Source: Buchnera aphidicola (Meitanaphis elongallis) (GTDB lineage: Bacteria; Pseudomonadota; Gammaproteobacteria; Enterobacterales; Enterobacteriaceae). Taken from it: a stretch of 64,000 bases of DNA. The notes below the pieces were generated by a model, which was not told the DNA's origin, ran no database searches, and saw nothing but the letters and a program-made list of their open reading frames with translations. Shown piece after piece: positions 18,220 through 28,201 of the stretch. The stretch is taken from contig CP140033.1 of the NCBI GenBank assembly GCA_039830015.1, positions 124,001-188,000 on the forward strand. The letters are read 5' to 3'. The translations under genes and the position numbers were made by a program. Within the stretch, counting starts at the first letter, position 1; each line of letters opens with the position of its first letter.

Positions 18220-18721
18220 TTTTTACCTAATCGTGTTATTTAAAGGAAAATAATTTTATGACGGATTGTTTAAAATTTTAATAGAACAATTTTTTGTGAT
18301 GATAGTAAACTATAAAAGTTTTATGGTTTATAAATGACACTTATTGTATAAAAGTTAATTTTAAGTAAATTATTAATAAAATAGTGAGATTATAATAAAA
18401 CAATTATTTTCTGAATCAAAATTTTAAGTTTTAAATAATTTTATTAATTTTATTTTTAGATAACATAGTAACAAGTTTGTGTGAATGATATATAAAATTA
18501 TAAAAACGTTTTAAGTACATATATTACTTGTTTAATATATTTTTAATTTTTAACATTTAGTTTAGATTTTATCAAAATAATATGTGTAAAATAAAATTTT
18601 ATACATATTATTTTTATATAAATTTGTAGCATATTTTTAATACAAATATTATTGATGTGACTTTTTTAAAAATATTGCTTTGGTTTAAGATGAATGAATG
18701 AAATATTATGTAGGAACAATA
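18220..18721. other. Divergent intergenic region glyQ/nfo
   Basis: About 500 AT-rich bases without a credible open frame or RNA gene. It must contain the glyQS and nfo promoters; I see several TATAAT-like boxes but none that stands out from the background. Confidence 0.45.
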
Positions 18722-19558
18722 ATGAGATATATAGGAACTCATGTTAGTATATTAGGAGGTTTAGATCAAGCAGTTATTAGGGCAAAAAAATTGAAAGCTA
18801 CTGCTTTTGCATTATTTGTTAATAATCCTTTGAGGTGGATGAAAGCAGAATTAAAAGATAAGCATATTTTGAAATTTAGATCTGCATGTAGAAATTTTAG
18901 TTATCATTCTAAACAAATTTTGCCTCATAGTGGTTATTTAATAAATTTAGGTCATCCTCTTGATGAATGTTTAAACAAATCTAGATTATCTTTTATTAGT
19001 GAAATAATAAGATGTCATAAACTAGGACTAGAATTTTTAAATTTTCATCCTGGTAGTCATTTGAACAAAATTACTGAAAAACAGTGTTTAGATAGGATTG
19101 CTGATTCTATTAATTTAGCATTAGAAAAAACTATTCGAGTAAAGTTAGTAATAGAAAATACAGCTGGACAAGGGACAAATGTAGGTTATTCTTTTGAGCA
19201 TTTAATGTTTGTTATTGATAGAATAAAAGATAAAGCTCGTATTGGAGTTTGTTTAGATACATGTCATTTGTTTTCTTCTGGATATGATTTGCGTACAATA
19301 TCGTCGTGTGAGAAAACTTTTCAGCGTTTTGATGATATTATAGGATTTAACTACTTGTGTGGAATGCATTTTAACGATTCTAGAACAGTATTTAATAGTC
19401 GTATTGATAGACATCATAATTTAGGTAAAGGAAATATTGGGAAATTAGCGTTTAATTGGATTGTTAAAAACGTCAATTGCAGAAATTTTCCAATTATATT
19501 GGAAACTACAGATAAAACTTTATGGGCACAAGAAATTGACTGGCTAAAATCTTTATAA
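18722..19558 (+). CDS. nfo: Endonuclease IV, AP endonuclease
   Basis: Zinc-dependent AP endonuclease of base excision repair, cutting 5' to abasic sites. I start it at 18722 (MRYIGTHVS), where E. coli Nfo begins and where TAGGAA lies 6 bases upstream; an in-frame ATG at 18698 would add eight unmatched residues. The 278-residue TIM barrel keeps the metal-site segments ILPHSGYLINLGHP, NFHPGSHL, VIENTAGQGTN, VCLDTCHLF, GMHFNDS, DRHHNLGKGNIG and ILET. One of few repair genes kept in such genomes. Confidence 0.96.
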   Translation: MRYIGTHVSILGGLDQAVIRAKKLKATAFALFVNNPLRWMKAELKDKHILKFRSACRNFSYHSKQILPHSGYLINLGHPLDECLNKSRLSFISEIIRCHKLGLEFLNFHPGSHLNKITEKQCLDRIADSINLALEKTIRVKLVIENTAGQGTNVGYSFEHLMFVIDRIKDKARIGVCLDTCHLFSSGYDLRTISSCEKTFQRFDDIIGFNYLCGMHFNDSRTVFNSRIDRHHNLGKGNIGKLAFNWIVKNVNCRNFPIILETTDKTLWAQEIDWLKSL

Positions 19559-19679
19559 AGTGTAAGTATGTTTTATAGAAATTTTTATACGAAATATAGA
19601 ATTTGTAAACATGGTTGTAGATGCAAGAATATTGTTTTTATTATTATTTTTTATATTTAACTAAATAAGTCGAAAATAA

Positions 19680-19964
19680 ATGATTACTATTGATGTAATT
19701 AAACGTAAAACAGAAGGTAAGAGTGCTAGTCGTCGTTTGCGTTTACAGAATAAATTTCCTGCTGTGATATATTGTAATACAGGGTCTAATATTTGTATAG
19801 AATTGGATCATAATATGATTGCAAACATTGTGCTAAATCTTGATATTTATCAAGAAGAATTATTTTTTACAATAGATAATGTAAAATATAAAGTGAAAGT
19901 AAAGTCAATACAAAGACATGTATTTAAACCAAAAATTATGCATATGGATTTTTTTCAAATATAA
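19680..19964 (+). CDS. rplY: 50S ribosomal protein L25
   Basis: 5S rRNA-binding ribosomal protein, 94 residues as in E. coli (the short, CTC-less form). The signature KSASRRLRLQNKFPAVIY is clear and the C-terminus VQRH-type segment (IQRHVFKPKIMHMDFFQ) is kept. No Shine-Dalgarno sequence precedes the ATG, which follows AATAAGTCGAAAATAA. It is a single gene ending in a distinctive inverted repeat. Confidence 0.95.
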   Translation: MITIDVIKRKTEGKSASRRLRLQNKFPAVIYCNTGSNICIELDHNMIANIVLNLDIYQEELFFTIDNVKYKVKVKSIQRHVFKPKIMHMDFFQI

Positions 19965-19975
19965 TAACTATACTA

Positions 19976-20060
19976 AATATCGGCACATAAAATATAATTA
20001 ATTAAAATATTAATAGTAATATTAGTAATTTAAAATTTAACACGTTTTTGTGCCGATATT
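19976..20060. terminator. 12-bp perfect GC-containing stem with long loop after rplY
   Basis: AATATCGGCACA (19976-19987) pairs perfectly with TGTGCCGATATT (20049-20060). After one mismatch, three more pairs extend inward, leaving about 53 bases of AT-rich loop that holds a smaller inverted repeat (AATATTA/TAATATT). It lies between the convergent rplY and yabI. There is no T run after either arm, so it may be a 3'-end stabiliser or a weak bidirectional terminator rather than a standard terminator. Confidence 0.5.
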
Positions 20061-20136
20061 AAATTAATATTCATAATGTATTAAATTATAACAGTAAATA
20101 TATGATAGTGAAAATTTGTGGCGATAATAAAGTTTT

Positions 20137-20886
20137 CTAAAATAGTTTATGAGTTATAATTATTTGTGGATAACGATATAAAATAAGTATATTAATTATC
20201 CCGAGTATTAAACTTAATATAGATAAGAATACTAAACGTTTCGTACTAAAAAATTTTTTTGTATCAGTGTTATTATTTTTCTTTTCTTTTAATGCCGTCC
20301 AAATCAGCCATAAGCTTAACCAAAGCAATATAATAATACTAAAGATTAATAATTTAAAATATGGATTATTTTTAATCGATGTAGTAGTGATTGCTATTCC
20401 TGTAATAATTCCTGGAAAAAAATATATGGGTGGCCATAATATGCATCCAAAGATCGTAGAAGAAAAAAATTTTTTTAAAGATAAATTTAACATGCCACAA
20501 ACCATGGGAATCAATGGTCTAGTAGGTCCTATAAATTTTCCTACTAGTATTGTTATAGCAGCGTAGTTGTTTAAAGTGTTCTTTATTTTTTTTAAGATTT
20601 GTTGGTTTTTTTTTAATAAATAAAAATTATTTAAAGTATTTTTAAATTTCCAACCAAGATAATATGAAACTATGTCTCCACATATGCATCCAATAGATCC
20701 AGCTGCCCAAGCTGAATAAAAATTTAATATTCCGTTTCCAATTAATGTGCCTAATGCAGTCATAAGTATAATTCCAGGAAGAAATAAACCTACTAATGCT
20801 AAGGATTCTAAAAATGCTACTATTGTTATTATAGGCAATAAATAAAAAATAGATTGTGTTATTAAATATAAAAACCAGTTTTCCAT
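20137..20886 (-). CDS. yabI: DedA-family membrane protein YabI
   Basis: A 249-residue inner-membrane protein collinear with E. coli YabI (254). Family motifs: FLESLALVGLFLPGIILM, GDIVSYYLGWKF, and the re-entrant-loop segment GKFIGPTRPLIPMVCG. Hydrophobic stretches lie near 10-60, 135-165 and 175-245, the last beyond the core DedA domain as in YabI. DedA proteins are linked to membrane phospholipid traffic and proton-dependent membrane homeostasis; the exact role here is open. It converges on rplY and diverges from ksgA. Confidence 0.92.
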   Translation of the reverse strand: MENWFLYLITQSIFYLLPIITIVAFLESLALVGLFLPGIILMTALGTLIGNGILNFYSAWAAGSIGCICGDIVSYYLGWKFKNTLNNFYLLKKNQQILKKIKNTLNNYAAITILVGKFIGPTRPLIPMVCGMLNLSLKKFFSSTIFGCILWPPIYFFPGIITGIAITTTSIKNNPYFKLLIFSIIILLWLSLWLIWTALKEKKNNNTDTKKFFSTKRLVFLSILSLILGIINILILYRYPQIIITHKLF

Positions 20887-21448
20887 ATTTTCTCGTTTAT
20901 TTTTTATAAAAGATTAAATGATGATAAAACTTATTAGAATGTGAATAATGTTTAGAAATCTTAGAAAAGTATTGTATAAATGTTATAATATTTAAGTGAT
21001 AATTAAGATATTTTTATTGATTAGCATGATTTCATTGTAAGATTTTTTATGTATTTTATGAATTAATATTGTAATTCTTCATATACTGTAGTTTATATTA
21101 ATGAAAACATTTTAGAATTTTTAAGTAGCTTTATGTATATAATATTATAAAACTATTTATAATCTCAAGCATTTATTATACAAATATTTTTAGTATAGAA
21201 AATCAATATTGTATTAAAGTAAAACAATATAATTTTATATAAATGTATGATGTTTTTAAAAAATAGGCATTAATAGGTTTTAGTAACAATTATAATAGAA
21301 CAAACCAATTGATTTACAATATTTTAAAATTATGTTAAAATCTAGAGTTCTTTATTTTAATATAAATTAATTATATGTAATTATTTATTATTTATATTTT
21401 GTAATGTACAGTATCTTAGAATACAAATAAATATGATTAAGTTAGAGC
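20887..21448. other. Divergent intergenic region yabI/ksgA
   Basis: About 560 bases with no credible gene apart from a promoter candidate for ksgA near its right end. In E. coli surA and pdxA precede ksgA, so this gap is likely the remains of lost genes. I see no readable SurA fragment in any frame. Confidence 0.45.
21313..21341 (+). promoter_or_regulatory. Candidate sigma-70 promoter for ksgA
   Basis: TTTACA (21313-21318), 17-base spacer, TAAAAT (21336-21341), with TG one base before the -10 box, an extended -10. This would start transcription about 100 bases before the ksgA ATG. AT-rich DNA yields many false boxes, but this one combines both hexamers, ideal spacing and the TG. Confidence 0.5.
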
Positions 21449-22240
21449 ATGATAAAATATATTGCAAAAAAAAGATTAGGTCAAAATTTTTTAATAGATA
21501 GTGATGTTATTAATAATATTATTAGTAGCATTAATCCTAAAAAAACGGACATAATGATAGAGATTGGATCTGGGTTAGGTGCTTTAACACATTATATTTA
21601 TAAATTTTTGAATAAATTATTTTTAATAGAGTATGATAGTGATTTAGTTGCTCGATTGCGTTTGTCTTATCAAAATATTGATAAGATAACAATTTTTTCG
21701 AAAAACGTTTTAGAATTTAATTTTGTACATATAGAACAGAAATTTTATGATTCTATACGAATTTTTGGGAATTTACCTTATAATATTTCGGTAGCAATAT
21801 TATTATATCTTTTTAAATATAACAACATTGTTGATATGCATTTTATGTTTCAAAAAGAAGTAGCAAATAGATTATTAGCTTCTCCAGGTACAAAAAATTA
21901 TGGTAGATTGAGCATCATATCTCAATATTTTTGTAAGATGATACGTTTATTTGATATTAATCCTACATCTTTTAAACCTATTCCCAAAGTTAGTTCTACT
22001 TTTTTAAGATTAGTTCCTTATAAAAGTAGGAAATATTATGTGAAAAATATAAAGAATTTGAGTAAAGTGACTTCTTTGGCTTTTGGTCAAAGAAGAAAAA
22101 TTGTAAGACATAGTTTATCTTCATTATTTAGTGAGAATGTTTTAATTGCTCTTGGTATTGATCCTATGTTGCGTGCTGAAAATATATCGATAATGCAATA
22201 TTGTAAGTTATCAAATTTTATTGGTTCACAAGATGATTAA
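21449..22240 (+). CDS. ksgA: 16S rRNA dimethyladenosine transferase KsgA
   Basis: Dimethylates two adjacent adenines in the 3'-terminal helix of 16S rRNA during 30S assembly, using S-adenosylmethionine. 263 residues (E. coli 273, shorter at both ends). Motifs: KRLGQNFLID at the N-terminus, IEIGSGLGALT for SAM binding and the catalytic FGNLPYNIS. The QRRKIVRHSL region of the C-terminal domain is intact. apaH follows after 58 bases; the E. coli gene apaG between them is missing. Confidence 0.97.
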   Translation: MIKYIAKKRLGQNFLIDSDVINNIISSINPKKTDIMIEIGSGLGALTHYIYKFLNKLFLIEYDSDLVARLRLSYQNIDKITIFSKNVLEFNFVHIEQKFYDSIRIFGNLPYNISVAILLYLFKYNNIVDMHFMFQKEVANRLLASPGTKNYGRLSIISQYFCKMIRLFDINPTSFKPIPKVSSTFLRLVPYKSRKYYVKNIKNLSKVTSLAFGQRRKIVRHSLSSLFSENVLIALGIDPMLRAENISIMQYCKLSNFIGSQDD

Positions 22241-22298
22241 TAGTTTATAATGATATAGAAATTTTTGTCATAAGATATTTTCGGATAAAACAAAAAAT

Positions 22299-23123
22299 AT
22301 GAGTACATATTTTGTTGGTGACGTTCATGGTTGTTATAACGAATTGATGAAATTATTAGAAAAGGTATCTTTTAATGAAAAATTAGATCATTTGTGGTTA
22401 ACTGGAGATTTAGTAAATAGGGGACCTAAGTCTATTGAAGTTATGCGATTTGTTTCTTCTTTAGGCGTGAATGCACACGTAGTTTTAGGTAATCATGATC
22501 TTAATTTAATTGCTATTTATGCAAATATAAAACATAAAAAATTTAAAAACGATATTATTTCAAATATATTAGATGCTAAAGACATTGATTTTTTAATTAA
22601 TTGGCTACGACAGCAGCCTATATTGCAGGTAGATGAAACGAGAAAGATTATTATGGTTCATGCTGGAGTTCATCCTTTTTGGAGTATTAACACAGCTAGA
22701 ATTTATGCTAGAAAATTAGAATCTATTTTATGTAATAGAAATTATGCTGTATTATTTGAGAGTATATTTAACAATAATATTGTAAAATATATTAATAATT
22801 CGTTTCAAGAATTAGATTGTTTAAGTTTTAGTTTGAATGTATTTACAAGAATGAGATATTGTTATTGCGATGGTATGTTGGATATGAAGCATAAACAATC
22901 ACCTGTTATTAATATGTTTCCTATGTTACCCTGGTTTGCAATAAAAAATAATAATTTAAAAAATTATTCTATATTTTTTGGTCATTGGGCTTCTTTAAAA
23001 AATAATATTACTCCTTCTAAAATTGTTTCTTTAGATACTGGATGTTGTTGGGGTGGAAAATTGAGTATGTTTTGTTTAGAAGATAACGAATGGTTTTATC
23101 AAAAATCTGAGATATGTGTTTGA
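22299..23123 (+). CDS. apaH: Diadenosine tetraphosphatase, symmetrical
   Basis: Hydrolyses Ap4A to two ADP; it also removes Np4 caps from RNA in E. coli. 274 residues (E. coli about 280). It keeps the phosphoesterase blocks GDVHGCYNEL, GDLVNRGPKS and LGNHDLN, plus VHAGVHP and FGHWASL, with a C-terminal SLDTGCCWGGKL. It follows ksgA and converges with folA, 15 bases away. Confidence 0.96.
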   Translation: MSTYFVGDVHGCYNELMKLLEKVSFNEKLDHLWLTGDLVNRGPKSIEVMRFVSSLGVNAHVVLGNHDLNLIAIYANIKHKKFKNDIISNILDAKDIDFLINWLRQQPILQVDETRKIIMVHAGVHPFWSINTARIYARKLESILCNRNYAVLFESIFNNNIVKYINNSFQELDCLSFSLNVFTRMRYCYCDGMLDMKHKQSPVINMFPMLPWFAIKNNNLKNYSIFFGHWASLKNNITPSKIVSLDTGCCWGGKLSMFCLEDNEWFYQKSEICV

Positions 23124-23138
23124 CAAGAAATCAATTTT

Positions 23139-23627
23139 TTATTTTTTTATGCGTTCTAAAATCTGAAATTGAAAATGTAAACCATTTTTTTCTATTTTAT
23201 GTTTTTCTGAAAATATTGTATTCCAATTCATGTGTCTATATTCTGGAAAATAAGTATCTCCTTTAATATTAATTTTTATTTTTGTTAAATAAAGTTTATT
23301 AGCAGAGTATAGCATTTGGGAGTATAATTTACCTCCACCAATAATCATTATTTCATTTTTGTTAGTTGCTAATTGAATAGCTTTTTTAATAGAACTTACA
23401 AAATGTACATTTTTGTAGCTTTCTATATCTTTACGAGTCAATATTATATTTTGTCTCATTGGTAGTTCAGATTTTATGGAATCCCAAGTGAGTCTACCCA
23501 TAATTACGCTTTTATTTATCGTATGTTTTTTGAACCATATTAAATCTAATGGTAAATTCCAGGGTATAGAATTATTATTTCCAATTACAAAATTTTCTGA
23601 TATTGCTGCAATGATACTAATTTTCAT
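23139..23627 (-). CDS. folA: Dihydrofolate reductase
   Basis: Reduces dihydrofolate to tetrahydrofolate with NADPH. 162 residues (E. coli 159). Active-site segments are visible: VIGNNNSIPWNLPLDL with the catalytic Asp equivalent to D27, SVIMGRLTWDSI, NIILTRK, and the nucleotide-binding MIIGGGKLYSQML. It lies 61 bases after carB on the same strand and may be cotranscribed with carAB. Confidence 0.97.
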   Translation of the reverse strand: MKISIIAAISENFVIGNNNSIPWNLPLDLIWFKKHTINKSVIMGRLTWDSIKSELPMRQNIILTRKDIESYKNVHFVSSIKKAIQLATNKNEIMIIGGGKLYSQMLYSANKLYLTKIKINIKGDTYFPEYRHMNWNTIFSEKHKIEKNGLHFQFQILERIKK

Positions 23628-23688
23628 TATTAATTTTAATAATTGATGCTAATTAGGTTAGATTAGTTTAAAGTGGAAATATATAAAA

Positions 23689-26600
23689 TTATTTTTTTAG
23701 TATTGTTTTGTGTCTTTCTTGTAAAGATATAACATTTTTAATAGGACATTCTTTAATAGCCATGATTGTAGCATAAGCTCCGTTTAATGTAGTGTCATAA
23801 TGCACTTGATACTGTAGTGCACTTTGACAGATTGTTTTAAAATCAATAATGTTTTGATCACAATCGTTAGTATTTATGATGTATGTATATTCATTATTTT
23901 TTAATCGATCTTGTACGTGAGGTCTTCTTTCATGTATTTTGTTAACTGTTCTAACGTTTATTCCATTTTTTTTTAGTGTTTTTGCAGTTCCAAATGTTGC
24001 ATCTAATTTAAATCCAATTTTTTTAAGTTTTCGTGCTAAATCTAAGATTTTTATTTTATCGCTATTTTTTACAGAGATTAATACTCTTTTTGATTTTTTT
24101 ATACTTATTTGTGCTCCTAGCATAGCCTTTGAAAATGCTTCGGAAAAGTTTTGTCCCATTCCCATAACTTCTCCAGTAGATTTCATTTCTGGTCCAAGTG
24201 TTGGTATTGATCCTCGAAATTTGTTAAATGGTAGTACTACTTCTTTCACTGAACAATAAGATGGGATGATTTCTTGCGTATAACCTTGTTGTAATAAAGT
24301 AGTTCCGATCATTACTCTTGCAGCTACTTTTGCTAATGCTATTCCAGTAGATTTTGAAACAAAAGGGATAGTTCTTGATGCTCTAGGATTTACTTCTAAT
24401 ATATATATTTTTTTGTTTTGTATGGCAAATTGTATATTCATTAATCCTTTTACAGAAAGTGCAAATGCGAGTTTTTTGACTTGAGATCTAATAACATTTT
24501 GAATTTCTATACTTAAAGTATATGCAGGTAAGGAACAAGCTGAATCTCCGGAATGTATTCCGGCTTGTTCGATATGTTCCATAATACCACCGATTAAAAC
24601 ATTTTTTCCGTCGCAAATAGCGTCTACATCAATTTCTATGGCATTGTCTAAGTAATGATCTAACAAAATTGGGTTTTTATTTTTTGATGTTACAGTATTC
24701 TTAAAGTAATCTTTTAAATCATTTTCATTGTAAACTACTTCCATAGCACGTCCACCTAAAACATATGATGGTCTGATCATAATTGGGTATTTAACAATTT
24801 TAGATTGTATATAAGCATCTTGTAAATTTGTTACAGTAGCATTAGCTGGTTGCATTAAACCTAGATCAGATACAATTTTTTGGAATCTTTTTCTATTTTC
24901 CGCTTTATCAATAGAATTTGGACTAGTTCCAATAATAGGAATGCCCTCTTTTTCGAATTTTTGTGCAAGTTTTAGAGGTGTTTGACCACCATATTGTATT
25001 ATAACACCATGAGGTTTTTCTATTTTGATAATTTCTAGAGTTGTTTCTAGCGTTATTGGTTCGAAATATAATCTATTAGAAATATCATAGTCAGTTGATA
25101 CGGTTTCTGGATTACAGTTAATCATGACAGTTTCAAAGCCATTCTCTCTTAAGGCTAACGATGCGTGGACACAACAATAGTCGAATTCGATACCTTGGCC
25201 TATTCTGTTTGGACCTCCTCCTAAAATAATAATTTTTTTGTTGTGGTTAATAGGTTTTGATTCACATTCATCTTCCCAAGTAGAGTACATGTAAGCTGTT
25301 TCGCTTTTGAATTCTGCTGCACAAGTATCAATTCTTTTATATACTGGATGTAAGTTTAAGTTATGTCTAATTTTTCTAATTTTTCTTTCGGAAGTTTTAG
25401 TTAGTATAGCAATTCTTAAATCTGAAAATCCTTTTTTCTTGATTGATTTAAACATAGTATAATTAATATTATCTATTTCTTTTATATTTTTTATACATTT
25501 TTCCATTTCTATTAGTTCTTTAATTTGGGCTAAGAACCACTTATCGATTAATGTTAAGTTGAATACATCATTTATAGACATTCCTAAACGAAATGCGTCT
25601 CCAATATACCAAAGTCTATCTGATCCTGCTTCTCTTAGTTCATAATGAATTTTTTTTATATTATCTGGTGTATTTTTTTTTATTTTTGTATCAAAACCAC
25701 TTGCTCCAATTTCTAGCCCTACTATAGCTTTTTGTATAGATTCTTGGAATGTTCTTCCGATTGCCATAACTTCTCCTACAGATTTCATTTGTGTTGTTAA
25801 TCTGTCATTACATCCTGTAAATTTTTCGAAATTGAATCTAGGTATTTTGGTGACTACATAATCCATAGTAGGTTCGAAAGATGCAGTTGCATGCAATCCG
25901 ATTAAATCGTTATTTAATTCATCTAATGTATATCCTACAGCTAATTTTGCTGCAATTTTTGCTATAGGGAAACCAGTGGCTTTAGAAGCAAGTGCAGATG
26001 ATCGAGATACACGAGGATTCATTTCAATGACAATCATCTGCCCGTTTTTAGGATTTATAGCAAATTGAACGTTGGCTCCTCCTGTTTCTACACCAATTTC
26101 TCTTAAAATTGATATTGACGCATTTCTCATGTTTTGGTATTCTTTATCTGTTAAAGTTTGAGCGGGAGAAACAGTTATAGAATCTCCGGTATGTATCCCC
26201 ATTGGATCCATATTCTCTATGGAACAGATAATAATGCAATTGTCTTTTTTATCTCTTACTACTTCCATTTCATATTCTTTCCATCCAATGAGAGATTCGT
26301 CAATGATTAATTGTTTAGATGGAGATAGATCTAATCCTCTTTCACAGATCTCTTTAAATTCTTCGTAGTTATATGCTATTCCACCCCCACTCCCTCCCAT
26401 AGTAAAAGAGGGACGAATTATTGCTGGAAATCCTATTGCTTTAATAGCTTTTGATGCTGTTTTTATATTGTTGACAATTATTGATCTTGCAGTGTTTAGT
26501 CCTATTTTTTTAATAGATTTTTCAAACAATTTTCTGTTTTCCGCTTTTTTAATAGCTTCTATAGTAGCACCTATAATTTCTACTTTGAATTGTTCTAGTA

Positions 26601-26919
26601 TTCCATGTATACTAAGATCTAAAATACAGTTTAAAGCAGTTTGTCCTCCCATGGTTGGTAGAATAGCGTCTGGTTTTTCTTGTTTTATAATTTTTTTTAT
26701 GATCTTCCAGTGAATAGGTTCGATATATGTAGAATCTGCCATATCAGGATCAGTCATAATAGTAGCTGGATTTGAATTTACTAAGATGACTTTATATCCT
26801 GATTCTTTTAAAGACTTGCATGCTTGAGCTCCAGAATAATCAAATTCACATGCTTGCCCAATAATAATTGGTCCAGATCCGAGTATTAGAATAGATTTTA
26901 TATCGGTACGTTTTGGCAT
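23689..26919 (-). CDS. carB: Carbamoyl phosphate synthetase large subunit
   Basis: Makes carbamoyl phosphate from bicarbonate, ammonia and two ATP for arginine and pyrimidine synthesis. 1076 residues (E. coli 1073) with the two homologous ATP-grasp halves (about 1-550 and 551-930) and the C-terminal allosteric domain. Glycine-rich loops GSGPIIIGQACEFDYSG and GGGPNRIGQGIEFDYC begin the halves, and the grasp motifs FTMGGSGGG and YVLGGRAMEV are intact. The start codon lies inside carA (22-base overlap), with GAGGA before it. Arginine is one of the essential amino acids supplied to aphids. Confidence 0.97.
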   Translation of the reverse strand: MPKRTDIKSILILGSGPIIIGQACEFDYSGAQACKSLKESGYKVILVNSNPATIMTDPDMADSTYIEPIHWKIIKKIIKQEKPDAILPTMGGQTALNCILDLSIHGILEQFKVEIIGATIEAIKKAENRKLFEKSIKKIGLNTARSIIVNNIKTASKAIKAIGFPAIIRPSFTMGGSGGGIAYNYEEFKEICERGLDLSPSKQLIIDESLIGWKEYEMEVVRDKKDNCIIICSIENMDPMGIHTGDSITVSPAQTLTDKEYQNMRNASISILREIGVETGGANVQFAINPKNGQMIVIEMNPRVSRSSALASKATGFPIAKIAAKLAVGYTLDELNNDLIGLHATASFEPTMDYVVTKIPRFNFEKFTGCNDRLTTQMKSVGEVMAIGRTFQESIQKAIVGLEIGASGFDTKIKKNTPDNIKKIHYELREAGSDRLWYIGDAFRLGMSINDVFNLTLIDKWFLAQIKELIEMEKCIKNIKEIDNINYTMFKSIKKKGFSDLRIAILTKTSERKIRKIRHNLNLHPVYKRIDTCAAEFKSETAYMYSTWEDECESKPINHNKKIIILGGGPNRIGQGIEFDYCCVHASLALRENGFETVMINCNPETVSTDYDISNRLYFEPITLETTLEIIKIEKPHGVIIQYGGQTPLKLAQKFEKEGIPIIGTSPNSIDKAENRKRFQKIVSDLGLMQPANATVTNLQDAYIQSKIVKYPIMIRPSYVLGGRAMEVVYNENDLKDYFKNTVTSKNKNPILLDHYLDNAIEIDVDAICDGKNVLIGGIMEHIEQAGIHSGDSACSLPAYTLSIEIQNVIRSQVKKLAFALSVKGLMNIQFAIQNKKIYILEVNPRASRTIPFVSKSTGIALAKVAARVMIGTTLLQQGYTQEIIPSYCSVKEVVLPFNKFRGSIPTLGPEMKSTGEVMGMGQNFSEAFSKAMLGAQISIKKSKRVLISVKNSDKIKILDLARKLKKIGFKLDATFGTAKTLKKNGINVRTVNKIHERRPHVQDRLKNNEYTYIINTNDCDQNIIDFKTICQSALQYQVHYDTTLNGAYATIMAIKECPIKNVISLQERHKTILKK

Positions 26920-28091
26920 TTTTCCTCTTTATGGTTGATATGATAATTGTGATTTTTTATAAGAGTTATAAATTTGTCAAATAGTAGCATGGAATCGTGA
27001 GGACCTGGACTAGCTTCGGGATGTCCTTGGAAACTAAATGCATTTTTGTCTATTCTATGTAATCCTTGTATACTTCCATCAAATAGAGAAATGTGTGTAA
27101 TTCGAATATGTTTTGGAATACTTTTAGGATTTACTGTAAAATTATGATTTTGTGAAGTAATCATAACAGTATTAGAGCTTAGTTCTTTTACTGGATGGTT
27201 TCCTCCATGGTGTCCAAATTTCATTTTTATTATTTGTGCTCCACTAGCTAAAGCTAATAATTGATGTCCTAAGCAAATTCCAAACATCGGAATATTGATT
27301 TCTAAAAATTTTTTTATGGCGTTGACAGCGTAATTACATGGTCTTGGATCTCCTGGTCCATTAGATAAAAAAATTCCATCGGGCAATAATTTTAAAACTT
27401 CTTTAGCTGGAGTTTGTGCAGGTACGATTGTTAAGTGACATCCTCTTTCTACTAACATTTTTAATATGTTTTGTTTTACTCCAAAATCATATACTACAAT
27501 ATGCAATGTTGGTGTTTTTTGAGTTGATAAAGTTGTTAAGTGTTTTTGAATATAGGTGTTTTTTTTATTCCATATGTAAGGAAGTTTTGTACTTATTATT
27601 TTTGCTAGGTCTATTTTTTTGAAACTATACGAACTATGAATTTTTTTTAATATTTTAGGAATACTAAATTTGTTTTTTGTAACTATGCAACCATATTGAG
27701 ATCCAGAAGTCCTAAGTATTCTTGTTAACTTTCTTGTATCAATATCTGAAATAGCTATAATTTTATTATTAATTAAATAAGTTGACAAACTTATTTCACT
27801 TTTATAATTGCTGGGAATAATAGAGAGATCACGAACAATTAATCCTTTTGCATGCACAATTTTGGATTCATAATCATCTTTGTTTATTCCAACGTTACCT
27901 ATGTGTGGATATGTAAAAGTAATAATTTGATTTAAATATGATGGATCTGTTAGAATTTCTTGATATCCTGTCATAGATGTATTGAATACAACTTCTCCTA
28001 GTGTTTCCCCTGAAACGCCAATTGATTTTCCATAAAATATAGTCCCGTCTTTTAGAATTAAAACAGCTTCTGATGATGACGTTGTTGTCAT
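26898..28091 (-). CDS. carA: Carbamoyl phosphate synthetase small subunit
   Basis: Glutaminase subunit that feeds ammonia to CarB. From the ATG at 28091 the product has 397 residues (E. coli 382), beginning MTTTSSSEAVLILKDG; an upstream in-frame ATG at 28163 would add 24 hydrophobic residues with no counterpart. TTGGAGA lies about 12 bases before 28091. The triad is intact: nucleophile GICLGHQ, and FQGHPEASPG with the His and Glu. The C-terminal end overlaps carB, implying coupled translation of the two subunits. I see no ArgR or pyrimidine-responsive element upstream. Confidence 0.95.
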   Translation of the reverse strand: MTTTSSSEAVLILKDGTIFYGKSIGVSGETLGEVVFNTSMTGYQEILTDPSYLNQIITFTYPHIGNVGINKDDYESKIVHAKGLIVRDLSIIPSNYKSEISLSTYLINNKIIAISDIDTRKLTRILRTSGSQYGCIVTKNKFSIPKILKKIHSSYSFKKIDLAKIISTKLPYIWNKKNTYIQKHLTTLSTQKTPTLHIVVYDFGVKQNILKMLVERGCHLTIVPAQTPAKEVLKLLPDGIFLSNGPGDPRPCNYAVNAIKKFLEINIPMFGICLGHQLLALASGAQIIKMKFGHHGGNHPVKELSSNTVMITSQNHNFTVNPKSIPKHIRITHISLFDGSIQGLHRIDKNAFSFQGHPEASPGPHDSMLLFDKFITLIKNHNYHINHKEEKCQNVPI

Positions 28092-28201
28092 ATTCAAAAA
28101 TATTCTCCAATAAGAAAACATAACTAGAAATATATCTTCTAGTAAATATTTATTTATATTCATAGTTAATACAGATCATTTATTTTATATATAAAATAAA
28201 A

